DNA of 64,000 nucleotides. Source: Stereocaulon alpinum. Taxonomy: Eukaryota > Ascomycota > Lecanoromycetes > Lecanorales > Stereocaulaceae. The stretch's first letter is position 1; each line of letters begins with the position of its first letter. The translations under genes were made by a program, and so were the position numbers. This document shows positions 20,681-31,905 of this stretch, in pieces. The notes beneath the pieces are model-generated. The model did not search any database. It was not told the origin of the DNA and saw only the letters and a list, made by a program, of their open reading frames with translations. Where the stretch lies: NCBI GenBank assembly GCA_018257865.1, contig JAEUBA010000045.1:1-64000 (forward strand). The letters run 5' to 3'.

Positions 20681-22238
20681 TCAAAAGCGATACTGCACCG
20701 GCTTCCTAACTTCCTCTTCTTCCGTTTCGTCTTCTGCATCTCCTCTATGCATGGTCGTGTCATTAGTGGTAGCAGCCTGCTGATTCCCATAACTCGTGCT
20801 CCCTTGGTAGCCGGAACGATAGACACCTGGTTGGCCCATGTCCCTGGTTTCCTTCCCCGTATGGGCCGGTGGCATCCCATACTGAGGTGCAAGCGGCGTC
20901 TGCTGTGTGTAGTCTTCGGGGCGATCCGACTCATTGTGATCGCCGAAAGGATTCTGCTCGTCTGACGATGACTTTTGTTTCTTGGATGTAGGACCCCTCA
21001 TTGCATTTGAGGGGAATCCCAATGGTGGCCCTGTTGGTGGATTCACTGGAGCTTCGTACGGACCGCTTTGAGCTGGTGGAGGGTTTGGGGAGGGAGTCCC
21101 AGTAGCTCGCCGGGCTTGGAGCATCGCTCGTTGATGTCGTGACAAGGCTGTTGCTAGCTGGTCGTTTGTTTCGATAAGGGTCAAGAGAGTATCCTCGTCT
21201 GGTGGTGGACTGTCGGAGTGGATGTAGCTTTGTACTGAGCGGGAAGCTGATTGACAACGTTCCACAAACTCTTTCATCAATTCGTTGCCCAGGACCTCGG
21301 TCGGTGGGGTTGATTGCACGACTTGTGACAGGAGCTTGGCGGATGTTTTGGCTTCTTCTATTCGTTGCGCTAATTCGGCTGGTGGTGGGAGACCGCGTGG
21401 CCTGTGGTTTTGGGCAAAGTAGTTCTGTTGGTTTGGTTGGTACTGTGGAGGCATTATGTTGGGCTGGACTGCAGGCTGTAGCTCGTGTCAGTGACCAGGT
21501 AATGTCTGGCTTGCGGTATACGTACCCCTCCATCTAGTCTGCCACCTCTTTTGATTATCTTCGCTTTCTCCTTGATCCACATATCAAGCAGAAGGGCCAA
21601 GGTCTCATCGTTGGCCTTGTTTGTCTCGAAACTGTCCAACGTCTCCCTCAGAATTTGCTGTACGCTCATGTCTTTCCCATCTCGTAATAGCTCTTTGACC
21701 GTATTCACAAACTTTTGATCTAGGTTTCTCGTGAAAGTCTTCCCAGGATTGTCCGCCAGTATCCGCACCAGCATTATTGCATTATACTGGACGTAGGCAC
21801 GTTGGTAATTTTCCTTCGATAGGAATTTTCTTATTCGAGTAGAAGCTTCAGTGGCGGCGGCCGGACTCGATTCTGCAGCTTCGACGATGACTGGTAGATG
21901 TAATACTTCTTCGCCCTTACCAAAGAATTAGTCATGCGTGCAATAGGGGGGTTCGGCTGATTGGGAGGCGCACAGAATTGTTTGGTCCTCCTGACTCGCA
22001 GAATAGTCTCTGATGAAAGTGTCAGCCCCCCAACGCTATGAGTTCGAATGGCCTGTGTCTGAGAAACTGACCACTCCTCTGGCGACGCTGGCTTCCGGCG
22101 AATCGCCATTGGGGATAGCTTTCTCAGACTCCCGGCCTGTTGGCTTGTCAGTAGCTGCAGTATTGATCGTTTTCAAAGAGCCTCGCTAAGCGACTTACTG
22201 GGTCGCCTGCTTATGGAACCCCAGATCCGTCTGTGCAT
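20681..22238 (-). CDS. VHS/GAT-type endosomal adaptor (Lsb5/GGA-like), with NPF motif
   Basis: Predicted cytosolic adaptor in ubiquitin-dependent endosomal or actin-patch trafficking. Five exons on the minus strand: 22238-22199, 22136-22072, 22009-21974, 21915-21526, 21475-20681; 441 residues. Introns of 62, 62, 58 and 50 bp, several with CTGAC or CTAAT branch sites. Splicing yields MHRRIWGSISRRPSRESEKA, then RLFCESGGPNNSGEEVLHLP, then the VHS-like superhelix (VIVEAAESSP..RIRKFL..YVQYNAIMLVRILADNPG). A GAT-type three-helix segment follows (LPPPAELAQRIEEAKTSAKL and LIETNDQLATALSRHQ), then a Pro/Gly-rich tail with one NPF motif (EQNPFG), a classical EH-domain ligand. The family is common in Pezizomycotina under names such as GAT-domain protein; orthology to yeast Lsb5 is not certain. 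Confidence 0.8.
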
Positions 22239-22885
22239 GACTCAGAAGTTGATTGTTTGTTGTTTCGGACGGGTAGCAACGTTGTTCAAGTATTCAGCCT
22301 CACGGCAGCGGCTTTTGGCGCGGACGTGGCGGCAATCGTAAATTGAGACGCGGCTTCACTAAAGAAAAGACGAACTCCGGATTTTTTGCTCCAGACACTA
22401 GGAGAACAGATGATTGATTTGGTAAGTGCTTTTTCTTCAGGCATTAAGGCACCCAAGTCAGCACAGTTGCCGGAACAGATGATGCGGGATGCACAGCCGC
22501 CTTCATTTAAGAGGATTTGCGACGTCCTCATGGCGTACGTCAGCCTAGTATACGTGTCTTGCTGTTTACAGGTCCGTGCAGAGGAACCTTTCTTGGTATA
22601 CGCGACTCGTGACGCTCAAAGGCAGTCTGGTGAGAGAAAATATTTTGCCTCACCTTATGGATGAGTACGTCGATAGAAAACTAGACACGTGAACTAGAGA
22701 CATCTGGAAATACGGAGGACGCAATAAGGCTCTCAGGCCACATAAGATCATCTGACGAACTGTATTGTAGTGTACATTCTACCATATCCATATGTACCAC
22801 TTTGCTCCCATGCCGCTATTCGCTAAATGCTAACAAAATGTCTATGTTAGTATGCAAGACTGGTCCTCCACTCAGCGTAAGGGAT
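22239..22885. other. intergenic, no gene recognised
   Basis: Upstream flank of the VHS/GAT gene and 3' flank of UBX2, both on the minus strand. An open frame at 22386-22664 (+) shows no family resemblance. Confidence 0.4.
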
Positions 22886-24472
22886 CTATGCTTCATCATC
22901 TTCCTCCACACTGATGGGTTCCACTATCAGGTTACCACTTCGTCCTACTTTACTCCCAACAGTGCCTCCAGCGTGGATATCGTAGGTAACTCGAGGCATG
23001 GGTGAGACGAGGCGAAAGCCGTATTTGTGCTCATAGCCCGCCGGTTCCGTTGCCGAGGTTGTGTTCTCGCCAGCGGTCACGATATCGTAGCACTCGATAA
23101 AAGCATACAGCTCTTCGATGTCTGCCTCTTCTGCGAACCTGCGGATGACCCTCTCCCCATTCGTCAACCGTATGCTGATCCGCGTGATATCTTTCACATT
23201 AGGCCCGGGCTCTTCGGGTATAGATTGCGCCCTCCATCGCCTCCACTGCTCCACCTGCTGGGCTTCTCTCTCTTTAGCTTCCGCCATGGCTTTAGCTTCC
23301 TCCTCGGCTCGCTTTTGTGCAGCTTCGGCTTCCCGACGTTGTCTTGCGCGTTCTCGATCTTGCGCTAATGATCGCTCGTAGGCACTGTTCTGCTCTTCTC
23401 GTAGGTTTCGCGTAGCTTGCTGTTCACTTCTTGCCGCCCGCACACGGTCCAACGCCTGCGAATGCTGGTTAATCGCGGTGCGTAGTTTGGCAACAAAGGC
23501 TGAGGCTGGTTGCAGGCCTGTAATCCGAGCTACGGTTGACATCGTTGTGGTCGAGTCCTGGGGAATATGGACTACTAACGCGGCGAAGGGGAACTTGCTG
23601 CAGTTAAGAGCATTTGAGACTTGGTAGGCTTCCGAGTCCTGAACGCTTCCCACCCATAGTATAATCTTGTTTTGGGGATCGTTGATAAAGTTGACCGCCT
23701 CTTGTGATAAGAATGTTTCTCGTACAAATGTGGAGGTGTCGTCATGCTCAGGTGAAACAAGGACTACCAAGAGAAATTTAAGGTCCTTCTTCGCTAGATC
23801 GTAGGCTTGAGCGTAGCCACCCTCAAAGAATCGTAAAGAATGATCCCCATACTCTTCTTCAAACTCCCTTGTAAACCTCGCTGCAGTATCTCTTGGATTT
23901 AGAGCTCTTCGCCCTGTCCGTGATCGTGCTGGGGATGATGCACTAGATAATCTGGGTAGCAGACGTGGTAGGAATGGGAATAGATAACCAAAGAGCGAGA
24001 AAGACGAAGAGAATAATCGATAGAGGAGGTTGAATGGGGTGAACAAGATGGCGAGTAGGAGTGGAGGTTTGTAATTTCGCTGGTTTTCGGCCTGGGCTAC
24101 TATCCGAGGTGCCAGTTCTCGAGGTGGAGATCTAGGAGATCGCAGATATGAAGGCGCGCCGTTCAAGAGAGTCTCGCGCCGTATCGACTGGGATGGAGGA
24201 GGAGAGGCTGGCAATGCAGCGCGAGCTTCCGCTACAGGATCTGGAGCTTCGCCGTCAAAAAACTTCGTAATGGCTATCTATTTATTCTCTTAGCTCGAAT
24301 TATGGAGTATACCGCTGCCCTCTCGACATTGACATACCTCAACATTCCACTCAGATCTCTGCAGCAGTGGGATCGCGGCTGAAGGTTCCTGATTTGTGAC
24401 AGATGTGTAGGTGCCCAGCGCAAGCTGCTGGCTTTCGCTAAGCTGCCCCGGGTCAAAGTCCTGAGGTGACAT
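22886..24472 (-). CDS. UBX2: UBX2/FAF2-like ERAD factor (UBA-like, membrane hairpin, UAS, UBX)
   Basis: ER (and possibly mitochondrial outer membrane) anchor that recruits the Cdc48/p97 ATPase to ubiquitinated membrane proteins. Exons 24472-24338 and 24277-22886; 508 residues. The 60-bp phase-0 intron (GTATGT..AATAG) joins RSEWNVE to IAITKFFDG, completing a UBA-like domain (about residues 8-55). Next a hydrophobic hairpin (KPPLLLAILFTPFNLLYRLF to LFGYLFPFLP), a thioredoxin-like UAS domain (FEEEYGDHSLRFFEGGY..LVVLVSPEHDDT), a long Arg/Glu-rich coiled coil, and a C-terminal UBX domain (ISIRLTNGERVIRRFAEEA). I prefer the ATG at 24472 (MSPQDFDPGQLSESQQLALG); the frame upstream is open but does not look like the family. 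Divergent from PAN3. Confidence 0.9.
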
Positions 24473-24924
24473 GGCAAGTAGGCGAAACGACAAAGACTCG
24501 GTGTATGTTGGTGCAATGGTGGCATTCAGTGACGGACCCCGGATATCAACGATTGGTCCAAGCGCCAGATGCGGGACGCCGCAGCCGATCTCTCTATCAG
24601 CTCGAATTGTCTCCACCATTGCCCCACGATTTCCTGGATACTTGGACTTCTAACTTAGTTTTTGGTCCTTGCTGAAGCTGCGCTTCTGGCCGACATATTT
24701 TCACATCTCAACATTGTCCGTCTTCTTATCATTAGGTGGAGATGTGAGCATAATTGCGCAATCTAACTTCTCACGAGGCTTAGCAAGCCTGGGGCCAGGT
24801 AGCTCTACTGGGATGAGGTACAAGAACATTGAAGCGTCCTCTCCCACTTACTGACAATGCTCTACAGTGCTTATACACTTTTTGAACCAATATGGCCGAA
24901 TGATAGAGTACAAGAACGCGAAGA
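24473..24924. promoter_or_regulatory. bidirectional promoter region UBX2/PAN3
   Basis: 452 bp between the start codons of the divergent genes. CCAAT-type pentamers are visible at about 24551 (as ATTGG) and 24887. Function inferred from position. Confidence 0.45.
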
Positions 24925-27900
24925 ATGGCAACGTTGATGCAGGGCAATCCGGAGGTCTCGCGCCGGGCAGGGAATTCTCCTAGACCGAAAGGGCGAGGTA
25001 AGAGCTGGGCTACAGACCCCAAGCGATGCGGGCTGGAAATATGCAATAGAAGTGCCAGTGCTAATCTTTTTCGAGGAACAGAAAACGCAAAAGATACCCT
25101 CTGTAGAAATGTCACAATATACGGCCACTGCCGGTATGAGGATAAAGGTAGTCATATACTTGATGCAAGACAATAGGGAGGGGGGACTGGAAGGCTGACT
25201 CGGCTCTTGAAAGGTTGCGCCTTCAATCATGACCCCGTCAAGCCTCAAATACCCCATACTCAGACCGAGAGGTGTGCTTTGTGGCTTTCTTGCCAATCCG
25301 AAAGCGTGCTCACCCTTAATGTAGTGTCAAGAAGCGCTTCAACGTCGATTCGCCGACGTTCACCCCATCCTCGCTCGCTGTAAATGGGAACCACACTGCT
25401 GCAAAGAACCCTGGCCTTTCGCCGAAAGCTGCCATTGCTGCACCATTCAGACCTAGGAATCTTACGCCAGGTACGCAAAGACTTCAAGCCTGTCAGTGAG
25501 GTCAATTACTGAGTAGCAGAAGCTCCCAGCGCCCCTTCCTCGTCTGCCTCGTCGTCATCGTTGAAACCATACAATCCAAATGCACCTGACTGGATATCGC
25601 CAGAAGCTCAGGAGTTCCTTCCTCATTCATACAGCGCTGTAAGTAACAACAAATCTTTCTGTCTCTGTCTCGTACTGCATATTTTCCACTTTCAAGCATT
25701 ATTATGTCCAAATCTAGTCTTTATAGCGGTGCTACCAACAAGGAGCCGGACGAACCGACTGGTAAAGAGAACAACAAAGCAATCGACGGAGGCAGGCTGT
25801 TCATTCGTGGCCGTTGGCTCTGCAGTTCTGAGGGTTGTGGATTCAGACACCCTGCTAAGAAAATTAGCTGTGATCTTTGTGGTGCTAGCCGCGATGGAAA
25901 ACCGGCGGTAGCTGACATCCCGTCTCATACGGAGTCATTGTCCGGACATGGAACGGGCTCCCCATCGTTACCGGACATACCCTCGCCAGGTCAACTTTCG
26001 CCTGCCTCTACACTTCTCTCAGATCCAGACTGCTTGGTCGACAAGGATGACAACACTTCTAGCACACCACAGGAGTCATTTCACTCACCAAAAAGCGCGA
26101 TCAATACTCTTACAGACGTTCGAGGTTCAAGCCCCAGTGAAAGTCAAGATTCTCCCGTCCATGAGGGTCAACAGCAGGCATTAGGCGCACCAGAGGAGGA
26201 AATTTCCACCACGGTATCCACAGACTCGAGTCTGTACGTCACCCCGCCTCAATCAACACGACCTAGTCCTCCAACGAAGACGACCGTGCTTCTGGAGGGA
26301 GTTGACGGTAGGCTGCCAAGAAGAAGCTTGACTCAAATACCAAGTCCTGTCGTCCCTACACCTAGCACCCCAGCGAAGCCGACTGTACTTTTGCCGGCAA
26401 ATGAGAATAGGCTGCCATGGACAACTTTGATTGAAACATTCAGACCTACCACCCCGGCTCCAGTAGAGTCGACAACCAAATGCGAAAGCCGAAATGGTAG
26501 TCCTTACGGTTATCATTTGGCCGGGGTGGACAAACTCCAGGTCAGATTGCCTTCGTCACCTGCAGAATCCCAAGCCATTGGACACAACAAATCATTCAGC
26601 GCTCAAGCTCAAGATTTCGTGCCTTCCTCTACACCAAGCCTACTCGCCACGCCGACGTCTCATACCCCCAGTCATTCACGGCCACCAAGCATCAATCCGC
26701 CAGGACCCTGGGTTTCAGGTGAAAGTCGTAATCTGTGGGGAGGATACCAAAACGGAAATTCCAGTCATGCGCACCCTGTTCCACAGTCATTCCAGGGACG
26801 ATATAATCCCCTGTACAACCAACAACGAGCATATCCCGCCAGTCTTCCACAGCGCTCTGCGCTGAACGGTCCTCGCAATACGTCAGGCTACTGGCCATAT
26901 CCTAATAGATTTCTCATGCCTTATCAATATCCTGCTCAGCCGCGATTTTTCACGCAGCAACGTAATCCATTGCGTCAGAATGCTCACTGTGTTATTCAGA
27001 ACGATCAAACCTCCGATTACACCCATTCCAATCCATATGAATCCTTCGCCACATCCACGCCCGGTGCTTCTACCCCAAACGCGCCTGACCTTCAACCTAA
27101 CACCAGCATGTACCCTCCAGAGACGAATGGATTTCCGCAGCCTTTTTATTCCAGCAATCAAATAGTATCAAGTCTTCCACCCTTATTACTAGTCACTTAG
27201 ACTGATAGAGAACCTAGCTCAGCCAACATCTTTATGGACCTTTAGAACCTCAGCAGAAAGAGTTGAAGGGGAACCAGAGGACCGGAAAGGACATGTTCAT
27301 TCCTGAAGACTTGCGACGCAGGCTTCGCGATAAGACTGAAGCAACCCTGAGGGTCTTCCCACGTGTGTACCTATGGTATTGTACTTGGACTGGATAAAGA
27401 GGCTTATTGAAATTGATAGATCTGCCGCAGCCAAATGTCGGCCCTTTCTACTCCCTCACTCAGTTACAAGGCCAGGGCCAATCAGGCTTTGGATTCCCAA
27501 GCATTGTATACAAAGCTTTTCAAAGCGGTGATGGTAGAACCTTTTGTCTTAGGCGCTTCCCGGGTTAGTACCCGTTCAGCGGCTTACTCCCAGCCTAAGG
27601 ACTGACCAAGCTATTACGCAGACTTCAAAGTGACCAAGAGCAATGTGGAGTCTATAGGGGCTATTTGTGCGAAGTGGTCGAACGTAAAGAATAGCAACGT
27701 TGTCTCACTTCACAATGGTTTCACAACTTCAGAGTTCAACGACTATTCACTGATTATTGTGTCTGACTATCACCCGGCATCTACTACGGTTGCTGAGAAG
27801 CACTCTCTCAATGCAATGTCCCGAACCTATCGCCACGCTACCGGTGTTGATGAGAAGGTGTTGTGGAAGTACATCGTGCAGATAGCCAATGCTCTGAAAG

Positions 27901-28613
27901 CCGTTCATCAGATGGGGCTAGCAGCTCGAACACTTCACATCACCAAGGTACTTGTGACAGATGAAAACCGGATTCGACTCAATGGGTGTGCGCTTCTTGA
28001 CTTCCTAGACCCGACAACCCGATCAATCGAAGACCTGCAACAATTAGATTTGTGTGAGTTCCGGAAGTTTCTCGTTGACTGTGGAGCCAATGGGGTCAAC
28101 AAGACGAATCAGCTCAAGTCAGTTCTCGAGTGGCTGCCGGAACAAATCAGGCCGAACATCAACAAAACGATCGACAACTTCCTAAAGGAGATCTCCGGGT
28201 ATGTTGTTACCGAATTTGATGCTTCACTTGGCCTCGACGACAGGTTGCAATCGGATCTAAGCCGAGAGCTCGAGAACTCCCGGGTTGTACGCCTAATGAT
28301 GAAGATCAACTTCCTCACTGAACGCCCTGAGCACGCTGATGACCCGGCCTACTCGGGTCAAGGGCCGCGTGCACTCCTACCTCTCTTCCGCAATTATGTC
28401 TTTCATGCAGCGGATCCTCAGCGAAATCCAGTCGTAGACATGGGCCACGTTCTTAGTTGTCTCAACAAGCTGGATGTGGGTGTTGATGAGAAGATCATGT
28501 TGACCACGAGGGATGAAGACTTTGTCGTTGTCGTATCTTACAAGGAACTAAAAACCACGATGGAACGCGCCTGGGCAGATTTGTTGAGTTACCAAAGCAG
28601 GTCATCAACCTGA
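24925..28613 (+). CDS. PAN3: PAN3, regulatory subunit of the PAN2-PAN3 poly(A) deadenylase, with expanded linker
   Basis: Pseudokinase subunit that recruits the PAN2 nuclease to poly(A) via RNA and PABP. Proposed exons: 24925-24997, 25076-25147, 25214-25271, 25325-25470, 25520-25638, 25743-27164, 27218-27362, 27420-27563, 27622-28613; about 1056 residues, against roughly 600-700 usual. Conserved parts in order: basic start; CCCH finger (C-x8-C-x6-C-x3-H: CRNVTIYGHCRYEDKGC.FNH); KKRFNVDSPTFTP block; PAM2-like NAPDWISPEAQEFLP; then an unexpected RanBP2-like finger (RGRWLCSSEGC..CDLCGASR) and about 430 Ser/Pro-rich residues; QHLYGPLEPQQKELKGNQRT; pseudokinase (VLWKYIVQIANALKAVH); C-terminal knob (GHVLSCLNKLDVG). 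Introns 49-78 bp except the fifth, whose acceptor is unsure: 25742 is an in-phase choice, while the better-looking sites at 25696, 25717 and 25726 are out of phase. Confidence 0.88.
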
Positions 28614-29411
28614 CGCTGTTCGAAGTGGTGAGAAGGGTCACCTTTATGTATGAATTTTAGACGATTGCATAAGAGAATCGGGCTTGGACATTGATATCAG
28701 CCATCGTTGGATTTAGGCAGGCTTGATAATGGAAGAAGATGACCGGTGGGGTTTGGGGACAAAGGATTGTGTATGAGACCGAAGATGAAAAAGAGAAGGC
28801 AGGTGATCATGGTAAACTAGAGAAACGCCCAGATTATCATCAATCGATTCGTGTGCATTGACCGTTTGACTCCTTGGTTATACCTCAATCTAGTGCCTAG
28901 ACTCGTAGCTCCAACAGCATCTCATTGTAGGACATTGATGATACCACGTAATGAATGACTTGGCGGTCTTGGCGTGCGCTTAGCGAGTCATCCCAGGAAC
29001 GAATTTGGCCTACATGAACAAAGACCATCCTTTAAGCCCCGCATCGGCTGCTCCCCTCAGCTTTCCCTTCACGGTGTCCATGCTCTCTGTAAGCCGAGAA
29101 TTGTATGGCCAGCAGGCTGTTTCCCAGCAATGGTGGCTGTATTGCAGCGCTAATTGAAACCTTCGAAACGACCCTTTAGAATCCTTCAGCTTTGATTTTG
29201 CAATCTCCAGCTGGGACGCAATAGTCGAGGAGCACCCATAAGTTGAAATAGATACCCCAAGCATGGTTTGGTACCTTGTCACTATACCTTCTGTTTTGTA
29301 GAATTCCAGTCATGCTGCCCTCATTTTCCTATATCGCTGTCTGAGAAAATCGTCCGAAGGTCCCAAGACCTTGCTGCCTGGATCAAAAACCCTTCGATTC
29401 CTTTCCTTTAT
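28614..29411. other. intergenic, no gene recognised
   Basis: 3' flank of PAN3 and promoter region of the ferroportin gene. A 90-codon open frame on the minus strand (29010-29282) has no recognisable relation and no support. Confidence 0.4.
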
Positions 29412-31372
29412 ATGCTTCACTCAGGACGACGGGTCGATGAAATGGCTGCACTCGGCCAAGACAGTCCCACCTCCGACGAGGAGGAGGCCGTCCATCTCCT
29501 CCACCCAGACGAGGAAGAGGCTCCCCCACCCTACACTAGGCACACCACCGAAGATGTACTAAGGACAGGGACCCAACTCGACATCAGTCCTGAGCAGGAA
29601 GGTCTCGAAGAGGAGAAGAGCATTAAACGGCGGCTCTACATTTCACACTTCCTGTCGACCTGGAACTCGAGGGTCTTCGAGTTCGCTTGCTTGTTATTCA
29701 TAGGGCATCTGTGGAAAGACACGCTGCTACCTGTGTCTATATATGCTCTTGTCCGCTCGGCTTCTGCGATCTGCTTTGCTCCTATGGTTGGGCGGTATGT
29801 TGATCGGGGTGACCGATTGAGGACTGTGAGGCTCTCAATAGGTATGTCCAACTCACCTCCTAACTTTTACGAATATTAAAGACTATATCAATTAATAGTA
29901 TCACAGTCGGTCAACGGGTTGCAGTGCTTCTGTGGATCGGAGGCTTTATCTTCGCTGAATACATGACTTGGGGACAGGGTAAAGACAAAGTGCTGTCCCT
30001 AGGCGCGTTGCTTCTGCTCATTCCTTTCGGTTGTGTCGAGAAACTCTGCTCCATGATGAATTTGGTTGCCATTGAGCGAGATTGGGTATGTCGTGGTGAA
30101 GCAGCATTTGAGCCCAGCTGATGGAGGGATTAGGTCGTCGTGATTGCCGAGAATACATCGTGTGGACTAGACGGTCAGTGACGGCCATGTGAATCCGCAT
30201 GATTCGGTTCCTATAAGAGTATGCGATGGCTTACTCTACACTCCATCAGTGCTCAATTCTCAGATGAGACGAATCGATCTAGCTTGCAAGCTCCTCGGTC
30301 CTTTGTTTATAGCCCTCGTTGATGGATATCAGTACGATTTAGCTATCATACTTATATTCGGCATGAACATCCTCTCAATATTGATTGAATACTTTGCCAT
30401 TGCAGATGTCTGTCTTCCCAAGCCAAATTTCAGCTGAAGCATCTGACATTCGGTTTGAGGTCTATCGACGCGTTCCAGCTCTACGCACAGGTCGTCCCGC
30501 AGTACTCGATCCTCCAGACGATTCGCCTCCTGAACAAAATAACTCCTTCCGACGGCCATTTGTATATACTCACGCCCAGATACGGTCCTTCCTCAAGTCA
30601 TTACACGACTACTCACAGCACACTGTCTTCCTCCCCTCCCTAGCGCTTTCCCTCCTCTACCTAACCGTGCTCTCATTCTCAGGTCAAATGATCATATTCC
30701 TGCTCTCCATCAAAGGCCCCAAAGACACACAGCTGGCATTCCCCACAACCAGCATAGGTCTTCTCCGAACCCTAGCCGTAACCTTCGAAATGCTTGCAAC
30801 ATGGCTCGCGCCAGCAATCATGAAACGGGTCGGCCCAACCCGTGCGGGTCTGTGGGCTATCAGCTGGCAACTGATTTTCAGCTGCATAGCAGTAAGTCTG
30901 AACTGGTACATCCAACCATCTTACATCTCCGCTTGGCTCTTGGTATTCGGCGTGATCCTAAGCCGCGTCGGGCTATGGAGTTTCGATCTCTGCGTACAAA
31001 TCATCGTCCAAGAAGTACGTCTCCCAAACCCCCCCCATCACCACTCCTCAACCTCCACACCACTAAACAAACCCACAGGCCGTCGACCCCACCACCCGCG
31101 GCTCCTTCTCAGCCCTCGAAGCCTCCCTCCAAAACTTCTTCGAACTCCTCGCCTACATCTCAACCATCATCTTCTCCCGCCCCTCGCACTTCCAATACCC
31201 CGCATTCATGAGCGCCGCCGCCGTACTCATAGCAAGCATCTTATACGCCGAATACGTACGACGTACTCGAGGCCATTTAATCCACCTATCTAGATGCTGG
31301 GACGGGAAGAAAGGCGAGGTGCAGAGACGCAGGAGGCAGGGGCGGGATATCAGGTTGCGGGAACTCCCCTGA
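29412..31372 (+). CDS. ferroportin-like iron exporter (SLC40 family, MFS fold)
   Basis: Predicted multi-pass membrane metal exporter of the ferroportin family. Six exons: 29412-29841, 29907-30085, 30134-30173, 30250-30407, 30460-31014, 31079-31372; 551 residues. Introns of 65, 48, 76, 52 and 64 bp, all GT-AG. Splicing restores RLSIVGQRVAVLLWIGG, ERDWVVVIAENTSCGLDVLNSQMRRIDLACKLLGP (a strong family signature), FAIADVYRRVPAL and IIVQEAVDPTTRGSFSALEASLQNFFELL (second signature). The acidic N-terminal tail (about residues 1-75) precedes the first helix (YISHFLSTWNSRVFEFACLLFIGHLWKDTLLP). About ten to twelve hydrophobic segments are visible. Start: ATG 29412 or 29442 (MAALGQ); I cannot decide. Target membrane (plasma membrane, vacuole, other) is not shown by sequence. 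Confidence 0.9.
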
Positions 31373-31905
31373 TGAGATTCGGCTTCGTCAACTAAATAAG
31401 CGCTTGCAATGTACCGCGTTGGATACCGTGTCTTATGAATGAGATGAGCGAGGCTTTGGCGTTTGTGTCTCATTAGCTTTTTGGGAAAAAAAATTTAAAT
31501 CCTTTCTCACTCGGAACCCTACAACTCTTGCCTGTCAACCATTATATTGCATGCAACCCCCGTCCCCGTCCCTGTCCCCGTCCCTTGGTGTTCGGAAACA
31601 ACCTCATACTTTCCCACTCAGAATCCTCTGGACTGTGAGCGTTGAGCTTCGGTAAGCTGGATGCAAACGGGACGGTCATTTGCTGGGGTTTCACGTCGTG
31701 GCTGGACTCTGCGTTGTGGGAAGTAAGGTAGATCTTAGTTTGTCTTGGGAGGAGGAGGAGGGAGGCATGAGATGGGTGGTGGGGGAAGTTGGGGGGGGCA
31801 GCCGTAAACGACACAGGGACGAGAGTTTAAGGATGGGCTTTCATGGTAAAACGTTTTAGATGCTATATATACTCATACCGACTCCCCCGATCCCCTACAT
31901 CCCCA
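31373..31905. other. intergenic with CCCCGT hexamer repeat
   Basis: Convergent 3' flanks. A short degenerate (CCCCGT)n run lies at about 31557-31586. Open frames here are low-complexity shadows of it. Confidence 0.45.

Noticed and set aside
27165..27629. PAN3 region looking like two separate genes with a gap
   Set aside because: Three short introns (27165-27217, 27363-27419, 27564-27621) join them in phase and restore known PAN3 text.
29010..29282. 90-codon minus-strand frame upstream of ferroportin
   Set aside because: No recognisable text and it lies in the promoter side of a well-supported gene.
31542..31814. Minus-strand frame ending in Gly-Arg repeats
   Set aside because: The GR run is a translation of the CCCCGT hexamer repeat, and the frame starts at a GTG.
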